Shown in pieces: positions 47,619-55,743 of a stretch of DNA of 64,000 nucleotides. The stretch's first letter is position 1. Every line of letters begins with the position of its first letter. The DNA lies in assembly GCF_900660725.1 (NCBI RefSeq), contig NZ_LR215044.1, forward strand, positions 62,001-126,000. The letters are read 5' to 3'. The translations under genes were made by a program, and so were the position numbers. Under the pieces are notes generated by a model. That model had not been told where the DNA came from. It did not search any database and was given only the letters and a program-made list of their open reading frames with translations. The stretch comes from Mycoplasmopsis arginini. Its GTDB lineage: Bacteria; Bacillota_I; Bacilli_A; Mycoplasmatales; Metamycoplasmataceae.

Positions 47619-48085
47619 TTTAATTCATTTTTGGTAGTTTTTATATGTTTTTATATTAAAAATGCATTAAAATCCAATTAAAATTGTTTAATTATATAAA
47701 TATATATATATATATACAAAACTTATAATAATTTGGTAATATTTTTATGTAAAAAAATAAATTATTATATGAGGTAAAATGAAAAAATCAACTAAATTGA
47801 TAATAGGATTGACTTTTCTAGCTGCAACTGCTACAGCAGCATCTGTTGCTATAGCTGTTACAACAATAACTAGAAAAACTCCTAAAAAACAACTTTCAAA
47901 TCAAATTAAAATCTTCGAAGAAGAATTAGAAACAAATAAAGAATTAAAAGAATTTCAAAAAGCTGAAATTAAATTAGCTTTAGAAGCTGCTCAAGCGGTT
48001 TTATCAAATCCTGAGTCAAGCAATGAACAAATCAAGAATGCTTTAGATGTTTTGGTTAAAAAGGTTGAAGAAATTAAGGCAAAAA
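47600..48085 (+). repeat. Duplicated block, copy A (half terminator, promoter region, gene start)
   Basis: The sequence from 47600 (right half of the atp terminator) through the intergenic region and the first 100 codons of the surface-protein gene is repeated almost identically at 50177-50640. The largest differences are around the TA tract. Confidence 0.92.
47684..47729 (+). promoter_or_regulatory. Promoter region with (TA)8 tract, surface-protein gene A
   Basis: TTGTTT at 47684, a (TA)8 tract at 47701-47716 and TATAAT at 47724-47729. TTGTTT and TATAAT are 34 bases apart, so either a TATATA inside the tract acts as -10 or the promoter is inactive in this form. Dinucleotide tracts like this change length readily. 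Confidence 0.5.
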
Positions 48086-48981
48086 CTGAACAACCTGAAA
48101 CACAACCTGAAACACAACCTGGAACTCCAGAAACACAACCTGAAACACAACCTGGAACTCCAGAAACACAACCTGGAACTCCAGAAACACAACCTGAAAC
48201 ACAACCTGGAACTCCAGAAACACAACCTGAAACACAACCTGGAACTCCAGAAACACAACCTGGAACTCCAGAAACACAACCTGAAACACAACCTGGAACT
48301 CCAGAAACACAACCTGAAACACAACCTGGAACTCCAGAAACACAACCTGAAACACAACCTGGAACTCCAGAAACACAACCTGAAACACAACCTGGAACTC
48401 CAGAAACACAACCTGAAACACAACCTGGAACTCCAGAAACACAACCTGAAACACAACCTGGAACTCCAGAAACACAACCTGAAACACAACCTGGAACTCC
48501 AGAAACACAACCTGGAACTCCAGAAACACAACCTGAAACACAACCTGGAACTCCAGAAACACAACCTGGAACTCCAGAAACACAACCTGAAACACAACCT
48601 GGAACTCCAGAAACACAACCTGAAACACAACCTGGAACTCCAGAAACACAACCTGAAACACAACCTGGAACTCCAGAAACACAACCTGAAACACAACCTG
48701 GAACTCCAGAAACACAACCTGAAACACAACCTGGAACTCCAGAAACACAACCTGAAACACAACCTGGAACTCCAGAAACACAACCTGAAACACAACCTGG
48801 AACTCCAGAAACACAACCTGAAACACAACCTGGAACTCCAGAAACACAACCTGAAACACAACCTGGAACTCCAGAAACACAACCTGAAACACAACCTGGA
48901 ACTCCAGAAACACAACCTGGAACTCCAGAAACACAACCTGAAACACAACCTGGAACTCCAGAGGGGGGGGGCGCTAGATAG
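47779..48981 (+). CDS. Surface protein A with PETQ/PGTPETQ repeat stalk, ending at a G9 tract
   Basis: 400 aa as written. Residues 1-30 form an uncleaved signal anchor (STKLIIGLTFLAATATAASV) without a lipobox Cys. A helical domain follows (about 35-103), shared with protein B. Then about 290 residues consist only of PETQ (12-bp) and PGTPETQ (21-bp) units. After nine G residues (48963-48971) the frame ends at TAG 48979-48981. Removing one G would join the frame to KQKVKEAEELLSQLN and 30 more residues homologous to protein B. Likely a variable, surface-exposed adhesin or shield. RBS ATGAGGTAAA. Confidence 0.75.
   Translation: MKKSTKLIIGLTFLAATATAASVAIAVTTITRKTPKKQLSNQIKIFEEELETNKELKEFQKAEIKLALEAAQAVLSNPESSNEQIKNALDVLVKKVEEIKAKTEQPETQPETQPGTPETQPETQPGTPETQPGTPETQPETQPGTPETQPETQPGTPETQPGTPETQPETQPGTPETQPETQPGTPETQPETQPGTPETQPETQPGTPETQPETQPGTPETQPETQPGTPETQPETQPGTPETQPGTPETQPETQPGTPETQPGTPETQPETQPGTPETQPETQPGTPETQPETQPGTPETQPETQPGTPETQPETQPGTPETQPETQPGTPETQPETQPGTPETQPETQPGTPETQPETQPGTPETQPETQPGTPETQPGTPETQPETQPGTPEGGGAR
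48088..48961 (+). repeat. Minisatellite coding PETQ and PGTPETQ
   Basis: About 870 bp built from two units, CAACCTGAAACA (12 bp) and CAACCTGGAACTCCAGAAACA (21 bp), mostly alternating with occasional double 21-bp units. Copies look identical, as expected for recent expansion. All three plus-strand frames are free of stops when UGA is Trp, and long minus frames are also open, because both unit lengths are multiples of three. Confidence 0.95.
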
Positions 48982-49463
48982 CCAATGGATAAGCGATTAT
49001 AAACAAAAAGTTAAAGAAGCAGAAGAACTATTATCACAATTAAACACTGATTTTGCAAAATATAATAAAATTATTGCAACTCTTGAAGAAGAAATTTCTG
49101 CTGCCAAAGCTCTTATTTCATAACAAAATCCAACAAAAAATGAATATGAATTAGCAACTAAAACACTAACAGATGAAATCACTAAAGTAACAGAAGCAAA
49201 AAATGCTATAGATTTAGATGAAGAATCTGCTTAACATCTTATTATTGACAAAGTTAATAAAAAAATTTTGAATGTGTAAAAAAATAAGCGTGTCAATAAA
49301 AAAAGAGTCCAATATAACGAACCCCAAAAGTTTTTCCAAATTACTTGGTCCAACTTTTGGGGTTCATTATATAATCCAGTTGATAAAAATACTAGATCTA
49401 AAATTTTAGAATTATCTAAGACTAAAATTAAAGAAAGTCCAAGAGATAAAACTAATTTGATTT
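48982..49463 (+). pseudogene. Decayed C-terminal half of surface protein A
   Basis: Translated past the G tract in the next frame, the sequence encodes KQKVKEAEELLSQLNTDFAK..., TAA (49121), NPTKNEYELATKTLTDEITK..., TAA near 49233, and LIIDKVNKK. Each part matches protein B (EKVSEAEQLVTQLTTDD, NPTKENYKSATEKLTAAITK, LIIDKVNKN). A 59-bp repeat at 49313 interrupts it; the match resumes with SKILELSKTKIKESPRDK and ends near 49455. At least two stops make this half non-coding today beyond 49123. Confidence 0.75.
49313..49371 (+). repeat. 59-bp palindromic repeat, copy 5, inside the decayed gene
   Basis: One change in the left arm (TATAACGAACC). It is preceded by AATGTGTAAAAAAATAAGCG and an AAAAAAAGAGTCC stretch, a context also found just before copy 6 at 50079-50117. 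Confidence 0.93.
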
Positions 49464-49904
49464 TTTTTAGAAGATAATGAGCCATATGTTATATCAAGTG
49501 ATGTATTTTTTACTTATCTTTCAAGAATGATTGAAGTTAACGACAAAAAGTATTTTGATAATGAGCTCTCAATAACTAAAAGATTGAGTGAATTTGATGA
49601 TGATTATGAAAGCAAATTAGATATTATTTTTTTGGATTCAAAAACTAGCAGAGAAATACAAATTTCTGATGTTATTTGTGGCTTTGTTGCTAGATTGTAT
49701 AACTTTTTGAGTCATAATGCTGAGAAGGCTATATTTACCTTCATTAAAGGCTTGAATAAAAATTGTGAAGCTTTTAAGACATTAAAAACTTTTGCGGATT
49801 TAATGTCTTTATCTGATAATGTATCTCATATGATGTTTAAAAAGACTAACCCACTTTTTATTGAGAATAGATTCGCTTTATTTATAAAATTGCTTGAAGA
49901 ATAA
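49464..49904 (+). pseudogene. C-terminal fragment of a DUF3800-like protein
   Basis: An open frame beginning FLEDNEPYVISSDVFFTYLS and continuing from ATG 49527 to TAA 49904. The core LDSKTSREIQISDVICGFVA resembles the conserved DUF3800 end (DSK...IQ-AD-I-G), a predicted RNase-H-fold family associated with mobile and defence loci. The N-terminal half is missing; the frame joins directly to the decayed surface-protein sequence near 49460. Possibly the 3' part could still be translated from 49527. Confidence 0.5.
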
Positions 49905-50117
49905 GAATAACTTTAAAGTTTATATTTGCTGTATTGTTCAGGTTATATACCAAAAGATGATAATTTCCTTAATTTAAAATTTTACATAATACTCTAACGA
50001 AATAGAGTGATTAAAGCATCAGTTATTAATTTAGCTGATGTTTTTATTTCGCCTGAACGCCCCGATATTTATAGATGTGTAAAAAATAAGTGTGTTGTTA
50101 AAAAAAGAGCCACCAAC
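49905..50117. other. Intergenic region with hairpins
   Basis: Contains ACTCTA/TAGAGT (about 49989-50009) and a terminator-like hairpin CATCAG/CTGATG followed by TTTTTATTT (about 50018-50049). A GC-richer patch (CGCCTGAACGCCCCGA) near 50051 and the sequence shared with the flank of copy 5 follow. No gene is seen. Confidence 0.5.
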
Positions 50118-50176
50118 TATAATGAACCTCAAAAGTTGGACCAAGTAATTTGAAAGAACTTTTGGGGTTCATTATA
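50118..50176 (-). repeat. 59-bp palindromic repeat, copy 6, inverted
   Basis: The asymmetric centre is in reverse orientation (GGACCAAGTAATTTG...). Two or three changes from consensus. Its right end abuts the start of duplicated block B at 50177 exactly. Confidence 0.93.
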
Positions 50177-50640
50177 TTATTTCTGCATTTTATTTTTAAT
50201 TCATTTTTGGTAGTTTTTATATGTTTTTATATTAAAAATGCATTAAAATCCATTAAAATTGTCCAATTCTATATATATATATATATATAATTAGGATGTA
50301 AAACAATAAATTATTAGATGGGGGTAAAATGAAAAAATCAACTAAATTGATAATAGGATTGACTTTTCTAGCCGCAACTGTTACAGCAGCATCTGTTGCT
50401 ATAGCTGTTACAACAATAACTAGAAAAACTCCTAAAAAACAACTTTCAAATCAAATTAAAATCTTCGAAGAAGAATTAGAAACAAATAAAGAATTAAAAG
50501 AATTTCAAAAAGCTGAAATTAAATTAGCTTTAGAAGCTGCTCAAGCGGTTTTATCAAATCCTGAGTCAAGCAATGAACAAATCAAGAATGCTTTAGATGT
50601 TTTGGTTAAAAAGGTTGAAGAAATTAAGGCAAAAACTGAA
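50177..50640 (+). repeat. Duplicated block, copy B
   Basis: Near-identical to 47600-48063 and following. It starts with the right half of the atpC terminator, far from atpC, which shows that block A at the ATP synthase operon is the original and block B the derived copy. Confidence 0.9.
50259..50291 (+). promoter_or_regulatory. Promoter with (TA)10 spacer tract, surface-protein gene B
   Basis: TTGTCC at 50259-50264, (TA)10 at 50270-50289 and TATAAT at 50286-50291 formed by the end of the tract. The spacer is 21 bases now; loss of two TA units would give 17, the optimum. This layout resembles the TA-repeat promoter switch of Haemophilus influenzae hif fimbriae. Confidence 0.6.
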
Positions 50641-51549
50641 GAACCCGAAACTCCAGAACAACAATTAGCTAAAGCAAAAGCCGCATATAATGAAAAAGTT
50701 AGTGAAGCAGAACAACTAGTAACACAATTAACAACTGATGATAATAAATATCAACAAATCAAAGAAACTTTAGAAGAAGAAGTTGCTGCTGCCAAGGCTG
50801 ATGTTCCAGCAGACAATCCAACAAAAGAAAACTATAAATCAGCAACTGAAAAACTAACCGCAGCAATTACTAAAGCAACAGAAGCTAAAAAAGCTATAGA
50901 TCAAGAAATTGCTGAATTTGAAGAAGCTAAAAATGCGTATAATGAAAAAGTTAGTGAAGCAGAACAACTAGTAACACAATTAACAACTGATGATAATAAA
51001 TATCAACAAATCAAAGAAACTTTAGAAGAAGAAGTTGCTGCTGCCAAGGCTGATGTTCCAGCAGACAATCCAACAAAAGAAAACTATAAATCAGCAACTG
51101 AAAAACTAACCGCAGCAATTACTAAAGCAACAGAAGCTAAAAAAGCTATAGATCAAGAAATTGCTCAGCAACTTATTATTGACAAAGTTAATAAAAACGA
51201 AATTTTAACTACACAAGTTGATGAAAGAATTAAATCTGAGATTTTAAAATTATCTTCAACTAAAATTAAAGATAGTCCAACAGATAAAAATTATTTTGGT
51301 TATTTAAAGATCAATAAAAAAACTAAAACATTTACTTTTGGTTCAAGCAATAAAAAAGCTAAGACAGCATTTAGTGATGGCTTATTTGCACGAGATTTTT
51401 TAGATATGGTAGCTAGTCAAGAAATAGTATTTGCAGTTTCTGGTTCTAATAGATCGGCTTTATGCTTTGATAAGAAATCAGATGGAAAAATTGTAATTCC
51501 TTTTAGATTTAAAGACAAAATAGATGTTCATGAAATTGAATTATTTTAA
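50329..51549 (+). CDS. Surface protein B, Lmp-like with two identical 76-residue repeats
   Basis: 406 aa. The first 103 residues are nearly identical to protein A, including the uncleaved signal anchor. A linker EEPETPEQQ stands where protein A carries its PETQ stalk. Two copies of a helical module (EKVSEAEQLVTQLTTDDNKY...KKAIDQEIA) follow, then a C-terminal domain (about 285-406) with FGYLKINKKTKTFTFGSSNK and an SGSNRSALCF segment, not recognised. No lipobox. Helical modules of this kind occur in hominis-group Lmp-type membrane proteins. RBS GATGGGGGTAAA. Confidence 0.75.
   Translation: MKKSTKLIIGLTFLAATVTAASVAIAVTTITRKTPKKQLSNQIKIFEEELETNKELKEFQKAEIKLALEAAQAVLSNPESSNEQIKNALDVLVKKVEEIKAKTEEPETPEQQLAKAKAAYNEKVSEAEQLVTQLTTDDNKYQQIKETLEEEVAAAKADVPADNPTKENYKSATEKLTAAITKATEAKKAIDQEIAEFEEAKNAYNEKVSEAEQLVTQLTTDDNKYQQIKETLEEEVAAAKADVPADNPTKENYKSATEKLTAAITKATEAKKAIDQEIAQQLIIDKVNKNEILTTQVDERIKSEILKLSSTKIKDSPTDKNYFGYLKINKKTKTFTFGSSNKKAKTAFSDGLFARDFLDMVASQEIVFAVSGSNRSALCFDKKSDGKIVIPFRFKDKIDVHEIELF
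50686..51165 (+). repeat. Perfect intragenic direct repeat (2 x 228 bp, period 252 bp)
   Basis: 50686-50913 and 50938-51165 appear identical base for base, separated by a 24-bp spacer coding EFEEAKNA. The 84-codon period keeps frame, so recombination would add or remove whole modules. Confidence 0.93.
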
Positions 51550-51574
51550 ATTTAAACCAAAATATTAGAACAAA

Positions 51575-51600
51575 AAAACACATTTTTAACAATGTGTTTT
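51575..51600 (+). terminator. Terminator of gene B; left target duplication of IS30
   Basis: AAAACACATT-TTTAAC-AATGTGTTTT is a palindromic terminator core. The same 26 bases recur at 52880-52905, directly after the IS element. Confidence 0.9.
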
Positions 51601-52879
51601 CCCAAAGAGAAAGTTCAAGTGCAACACAAATGCCTTGGGCTTTTTTTATTATACATTTTTTATTTTTTTTAAATTATTTAATCAAAAAAAAGTAAATAAA
51701 AAAAGTTCATTTTTTCAAATGAAAATAAAAATTTTTTGTTTTACTGATATTTGTTGATGATAATTATTATTTAATATTTTCTAAATACACTTGTAGCGGT
51801 GTTTTCCAATTTAGTATTTCGCGTGTCATATTATTTATTTGGTTAACAACCGAATCTAATTTTTCTTGCGTTATAGTATTAAAGTTAAATCCTTTTTTAA
51901 ATTCCCTTCTTAAAATTCCGTTTCAATGTTCATTTGATCCTCTTTGAAAAGATGCGTAAGGTTCAGCTCTATAAATTTTTATATTCATTCATCTAGCTAA
52001 AATACCTATTTTTTCAAATTCAATACCGTTGTCCATTGTTATTGTTTTTACTTGTAATCCATTATCTTTTATAATCTTTTTTAGTTCTGAATTAATTGTA
52101 TGTGGCGATTTGCTTTGTATTATTCTTTCAAACCCAATTCTTGTTTTTCTTTCAGTTAAAGTTAAAACATTATTATATCCATTTGCTCTTTTTCCTAAAA
52201 CCAAATCTGCTTCTCAGTGTCCAAACTCAAGTCTTAAATCTATAGATTTAGGTCGGGTTCATATTGGAAAAACATAATCAGCTGATTTTACAAGCCGATT
52301 TATTACAGATGCAGTTCTTTTACCACCTTTTTTATAATATAATCTTAATTTTTGATACTTTTTTATAACTCAATTATTAGTATTTATTCAATTAAACACT
52401 GTTCTCAAAGAAGGACAACAGTGCTTTGTTTTAGTTTTTATATAATTATATGTTGACTTTATGCCAAAAAACTTTTTGTCATATTTTTGTAAAAAAGCTT
52501 TAGAAAAATTTTTGAATTTTTTGTTATCGACAAATTTAAAATAATACTTATGTCTAAATCTTTCTTTTGTTTTTAAACTAGCATATTTAAATTCATAAAC
52601 TCCAAATTCATTTGTATTCCTTTTTATTTCCCTACTTAAGGTTGATACACTTCGTTTAATTAATCTTGAAATCATACGAAGAGAATAATTTAACTTTAAG
52701 TAATTTTCAATAATTATTCTTTCAGAATCTGTTAAATGGTTATATTTTTTTATTGTATAATTCATATGAGTTCCTTCCGTTCCAATGGAACTTTTTTCTT
52801 TTTTTAATTAATATAAAAAATTCAAGTTCCACATCTAAATTTTACTTTAAATGTGTTGCACTTGAATTTTCAATTTAGG
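51601..52879 (-). mobile_element. IS30-family insertion sequence, 1279 bp
   Basis: Imperfect 28-bp terminal inverted repeats: left CCCAAAGAGAAAG then TTCAAGTGCAACACA, right (reverse complement) CCTAAATTGAAAA then the same 15 bases. It is flanked by a 26-bp direct duplication of a terminator hairpin. Long target duplications are established for IS1630 (M. fermentans), an IS30-family relative; related elements are ISMag1/ISMbov1. A single intact transposase gene lies inside. Confidence 0.92.
51767..52765 (-). CDS. IS30-family transposase, intact
   Basis: 332 aa with several UGA Trp codons, so it is adapted to mycoplasma decoding. N-terminal helix-turn-helix (YNHLTDSERIIIENYLKLNY, SLRMISRLIKRSVSTLSREI), then the DDE core: Asp in FGHWEADLVLG, Asp in TITMDNGIEF and Glu in RGSNEHWNGILRREF. 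Length and order match IS30 transposases. No frameshift seen. Confidence 0.93.
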
Positions 52880-52905
52880 AAAACACATTTTTAACAATGT
52901 GTTTT
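52880..52905 (+). terminator. Right target duplication / terminator copy
   Basis: Second copy of the 26-bp palindrome, here followed by TTCTTTTG; with its longer T-run this copy preserves terminator function for transcripts leaving the IS. Confidence 0.85.
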
Positions 52906-52982
52906 TTCTTTTGCCCTTACGTTTTTAATTTTTAATTAAATTTAATTATTTATGTTAAAATATTAAAGCAATTTATAAAAAT

Positions 52983-53059
52983 GGCGTTCGTGGCGAAGTG
53001 GTTAACGCTCCGGGTTGTGGCTCCGGCATACGAGGGTTCGATCCCCTTCGAACGCCCCA
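52983..53059 (+). tRNA. tRNA-His(GTG)
   Basis: 77 nt with encoded CCA. Extra 5' G (G-1) opposite C73, acceptor GCGTTCG/CGAACGC, anticodon loop with GTG, T-loop TTCGATC. A TTAAAATATTAAAG promoter-like stretch lies about 30 bases upstream. Confidence 0.95.
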
Positions 53060-53070
53060 TTTTTTTTATT

Positions 53071-53643
53071 TTATTTTTTTACTTTTTCACCTAATAAATG
53101 ACATTTACGGCATCTAGCTTCATATTCGTTATAATCACCTAGATAATTTAAATCATCACTTTTTGCTTTACGGTAAGAAGTAGAAGCAATATTCTGACAA
53201 ACAACGCATATTGCTTGTAATTTTGTTACTGTTTCGGCTATGGCCATAAGACTTGGTATAGGTTCAAAAGGGCGACGTTGGTAATCTTGATCTAATCCAG
53301 CGATAATAACAAGATATCCTTTATTTGCTAAATCATCAGCAATATTAATTAAATCTAAACCAAAAAAATGAGCTTCATCAATTAAAACCGCTTGATATTT
53401 TTGTTTATTTAATAGATTATAAATTTCTTCAATTTTTTTAATTGAAAATGTTTTATGTTTTAAACCGCAACGGCTTACTATTTCGTTTTCCGAGAAACGG
53501 TTATCATATTCCGGTTTGATAATTAAACTATTAAACTTTGCATACGATAAAGTTCTTAGTCTTCTTAATAACTCTTCACTCTTACCACTAAACATAGGTC
53601 CTGTTATTATTTCAATCATTCCTTTTGAAAAATTTTTATACAT
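53071..53643 (-). CDS. tdk: Thymidine kinase
   Basis: 190 aa, the bacterial type II kinase. It phosphorylates scavenged thymidine to dTMP, the substrate of Tmk encoded at 17575. P-loop GPMFSGKSEEL (near 16-26), IDEAHFF, and the zinc-binding pairs CVVC and CRKC. No UGA codon is needed. Start ATG 53643 follows AAGAGGCTTAA on the minus strand; an internal ATG at residue 9 is an alternative. Confidence 0.96.
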   Translation of the reverse strand: MYKNFSKGMIEIITGPMFSGKSEELLRRLRTLSYAKFNSLIIKPEYDNRFSENEIVSRCGLKHKTFSIKKIEEIYNLLNKQKYQAVLIDEAHFFGLDLINIADDLANKGYLVIIAGLDQDYQRRPFEPIPSLMAIAETVTKLQAICVVCQNIASTSYRKAKSDDLNYLGDYNEYEARCRKCHLLGEKVKK

Positions 53644-53835
53644 TTAAGCCTCTTTTATTATTTTTTAAAATTAAATTTAATTATTATTTTATATTATAAA
53701 TAGTTATTTACTAAAAAATAATTTTAATATTTTTTAAAACAAAATTAAAAGAATGACACCTAAGAAGTATAGGTATCATTCCATAAAAAGCAATTCGAAT
53801 TAATTTTTTTAGTTCAATTTTTGGGGTTCACTATA
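53644..53835. repeat. Intergenic region with hairpin and half a 59-bp repeat (copy 7)
   Basis: GAATGACACCT...AGGTATCATTC (about 53752-53781) forms a hairpin. AGTTCAATTTTTGGGGTTCACTATA at 53811-53835 is the right half of the 59-bp repeat with three changes; the left half is lost. Otherwise AT-rich spacer. Confidence 0.75.
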
Positions 53836-54078
53836 GAGTTTATTTTCACACTAAATGAAAACAAATATTTTGAAATTAAAGAAGAGTTAAGAGAAAAAAT
53901 TGATTGAAGTAAAAGTATTTATGAAAAAGCTCGCTCAAATTATATTAATTTCATTTTCGATAATGTCTACGAATATCATATCTATGATTTAATGTCTAAA
54001 TACACTCTGCTAGACTCGATTTGGAAGAAGCAATGAAAATTGCTAATAATGAAAAAAATACAATCGATAATTCTTAGT
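53836..54078 (+). pseudogene. Short gene remnant, frameshifted
   Basis: An open stretch (UGA as Trp) encodes TLNENKYFEIKEELREKIDW and continues to YDLMSKYTLLDSI, then a second frame encodes LDLEEAMKIANNEKNTIDNS to a TAG at 54076-54078. There is no good start or RBS. It looks like the frame-shifted 3' end of a larger gene whose identity I cannot tell. A strong hairpin, AAACAAGC..TAAG/CTTA..GCTTGTTT with T-run (about 54089-54127), follows. Confidence 0.45.
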
Positions 54079-54150
54079 TAAAAATAAAAACAAGCAAATA
54101 AGTTTTTAATAATCTTACTGCTTGTTTTTTATTTCAAATTATCTTTGATA

Positions 54151-54224
54151 TGGCAGGAGATACAGGAATTGAACCCGCACAAATGGGTTTGGAGTCCATT
54201 GTTCTACCATTAAACTAATCTCCT
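54151..54224 (-). tRNA. tRNA-Trp(CCA)
   Basis: 74 nt with encoded CCA. Acceptor AGGAGAT/ATCTCCT, anticodon loop CTCCAAA with anticodon CCA, reading UGG. A UCA-anticodon tRNA-Trp must exist elsewhere to read UGA. Its 3' end and downstream sequence are copied at 11403-11456. Confidence 0.93.
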
Positions 54225-54252
54225 ATGAAAATTATATAAATTATAATTAAGT

Positions 54253-55392
54253 TTATATATTTTCAAAAAAGTTTTTAATTTCTTCTATTTTATCAAGTTT
54301 TTCTCAAGATAGTTCTAAATCATTTCTTCCAAAATGTCCAAAAGTAGATGTTTGCAAGTAAATTGGTTTTAATAAATCTAAAGTTTTTATAATTCCTTCA
54401 ACGCTTAAATCAAAAATTTTATAAATAGCTTTTATAATCTGTTCTTCGCTATATTTTGATGAGCTAAATGTTTCAACAAAAATTGATTGTGGTCTTGGTA
54501 GACCTATTGCATATGATAATTGAATTTCTACTTTTTTAGCTATGTTGGCAGCTACTAGATTTTTCGCAATATATCTTGCCATATAAGCAGCAGATCGATC
54601 AATCTTTGTTGCATCTTTTCCCGAAAATGCTCCACCACCATGTCTAGCAAAGCCACCATATGTATCGACTATTATTTTTCTTCCGGTTAGTCCGGTATCA
54701 CCAATAGGACCGCCAATTACAAATCTTCCAGTTGGATTAATTAACAATTCATAATCTAAATTAAAACCGTGTTTTTTTAAAACAAAATTAATAATATTGG
54801 TTTTAATAAATTCTTTAAATATTTTATAATCACAATTTTCTTCATGTTGAATTGACATTAAAACTTTCTTTATTTTAAATTTATTTAATTCATCATCGTA
54901 TTCAAGCGTTACTTGGCTTTTCATATCAGATTTAGCAAAAGGAAATTTATTTTCTCTTCTTAGGCCTTCAGCTCTTTTTACTAATTCATGAGACAAGATT
55001 AATGGTCAAGGCATAAAATAGTCATTTTCATCAGTTGCATAACCAAATAAAATTCCTTGGTCACCAGCGCCTAATTCCTTATCATTATCTTTATCGACAC
55101 CTTTAGCGATATCAGCACTTTGTTTTGTAATACCATTAATAATCTTAAAATCCTCTCTTTTATAACCTAAATTTTCCAAAATTTTTCATGCCTCTTTTTC
55201 TACATTGATTTTTGCTTTTGTTGTTACTTGCCCGCCAACATAAATTAAGTTATCATTAGCAATAACATCACAAGCAACTCTGGAATATTTATCTTGGCTT
55301 AAGGCTGCATCTAAAATTGCATCAGAAATTTGGTCACAAATTTTATCAGGGTGACCTGCCCCTACTGATTCACTAGTTAATAATCTTTTCAT
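54253..55392 (-). CDS. metK: S-adenosylmethionine synthase
   Basis: 379 aa. Makes SAM from methionine and ATP. Signatures: [20 protein letters not shown] at the N-terminus, [13 protein letters not shown], and the glycine-rich [41 protein letters not shown] is 13 bases upstream. Three or more UGA Trp codons. The 200-nt leader contains a structured element and a terminator. Confidence 0.97.
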
Positions 55393-55433
55393 CTTTTTTT
55401 ATTCCTTTTTATAATTAATAATTAAAAATATTA

Positions 55434-55607
55434 AAAGCAACTTATCTAAACATAATAAGTTGCTTTAATTAACATAAACATTTAATGATACATGTTAGAT
55501 TTTAAATCTCTGACTATCCACCTTATTTTTTTAAAAACAGGTTGGCATGTTTCACTGCTGTCAAGCTAAACAACTCTATATGTATTTTTAATTACGAAAC
55601 AATTATA
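55434..55607 (-). promoter_or_regulatory. metK leader: candidate S-box-like SAM riboswitch with terminator
   Basis: Minus-strand TATAAT (plus 55602-55607) gives a start near 55595. The closing helix pairs ATACAT (55580-55585) with ATGTAT (55488-55493). Between them lie AGAG, TGAAACATGCCAACC and TAAGGTGGATAGTC, in the order of the SAM-I blocks AGAG, GAA..C..GCAACC and AAGGTGCTAAATCC. An intrinsic terminator follows: AAAGCAACTTAT (55455-55466) with ATAAGTTGCTTT (55434-55445), loop of 9, then TTAATATTTTTAATT. Position before metK fits SAM feedback. The P2 region is diverged from the consensus, so the class is uncertain. Confidence 0.6.
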
Positions 55608-55743
55608 ACAATATTTTCTTAATTTATATAAAAAATATTTTTTAAGCAAAAATGCTTTTTTAAAAAAAGTTAAAAAAAGATTTATTAATTGCTTAAAATT
55701 ATTAATATTTAATATTTATTTTAATAAATATGGAGGTTAATTT

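Noticed and set aside
48043-48948. Long minus-strand open frames of about 300 codons across the PETQ repeat
   Set aside because: They arise only because repeat units are multiples of three and lack stops in several frames; no start signal or sensible protein is seen.
48088-48961. CRISPR-like periodic array
   Set aside because: Units are contiguous and identical, with no variable spacers, and they code for PETQ/PGTPETQ in the frame of the upstream gene.
51767-52765. IS30 transposase broken into fragments
   Set aside because: The apparent breaks are UGA codons read as Trp; the frame is intact over 332 residues with a full DDE triad.
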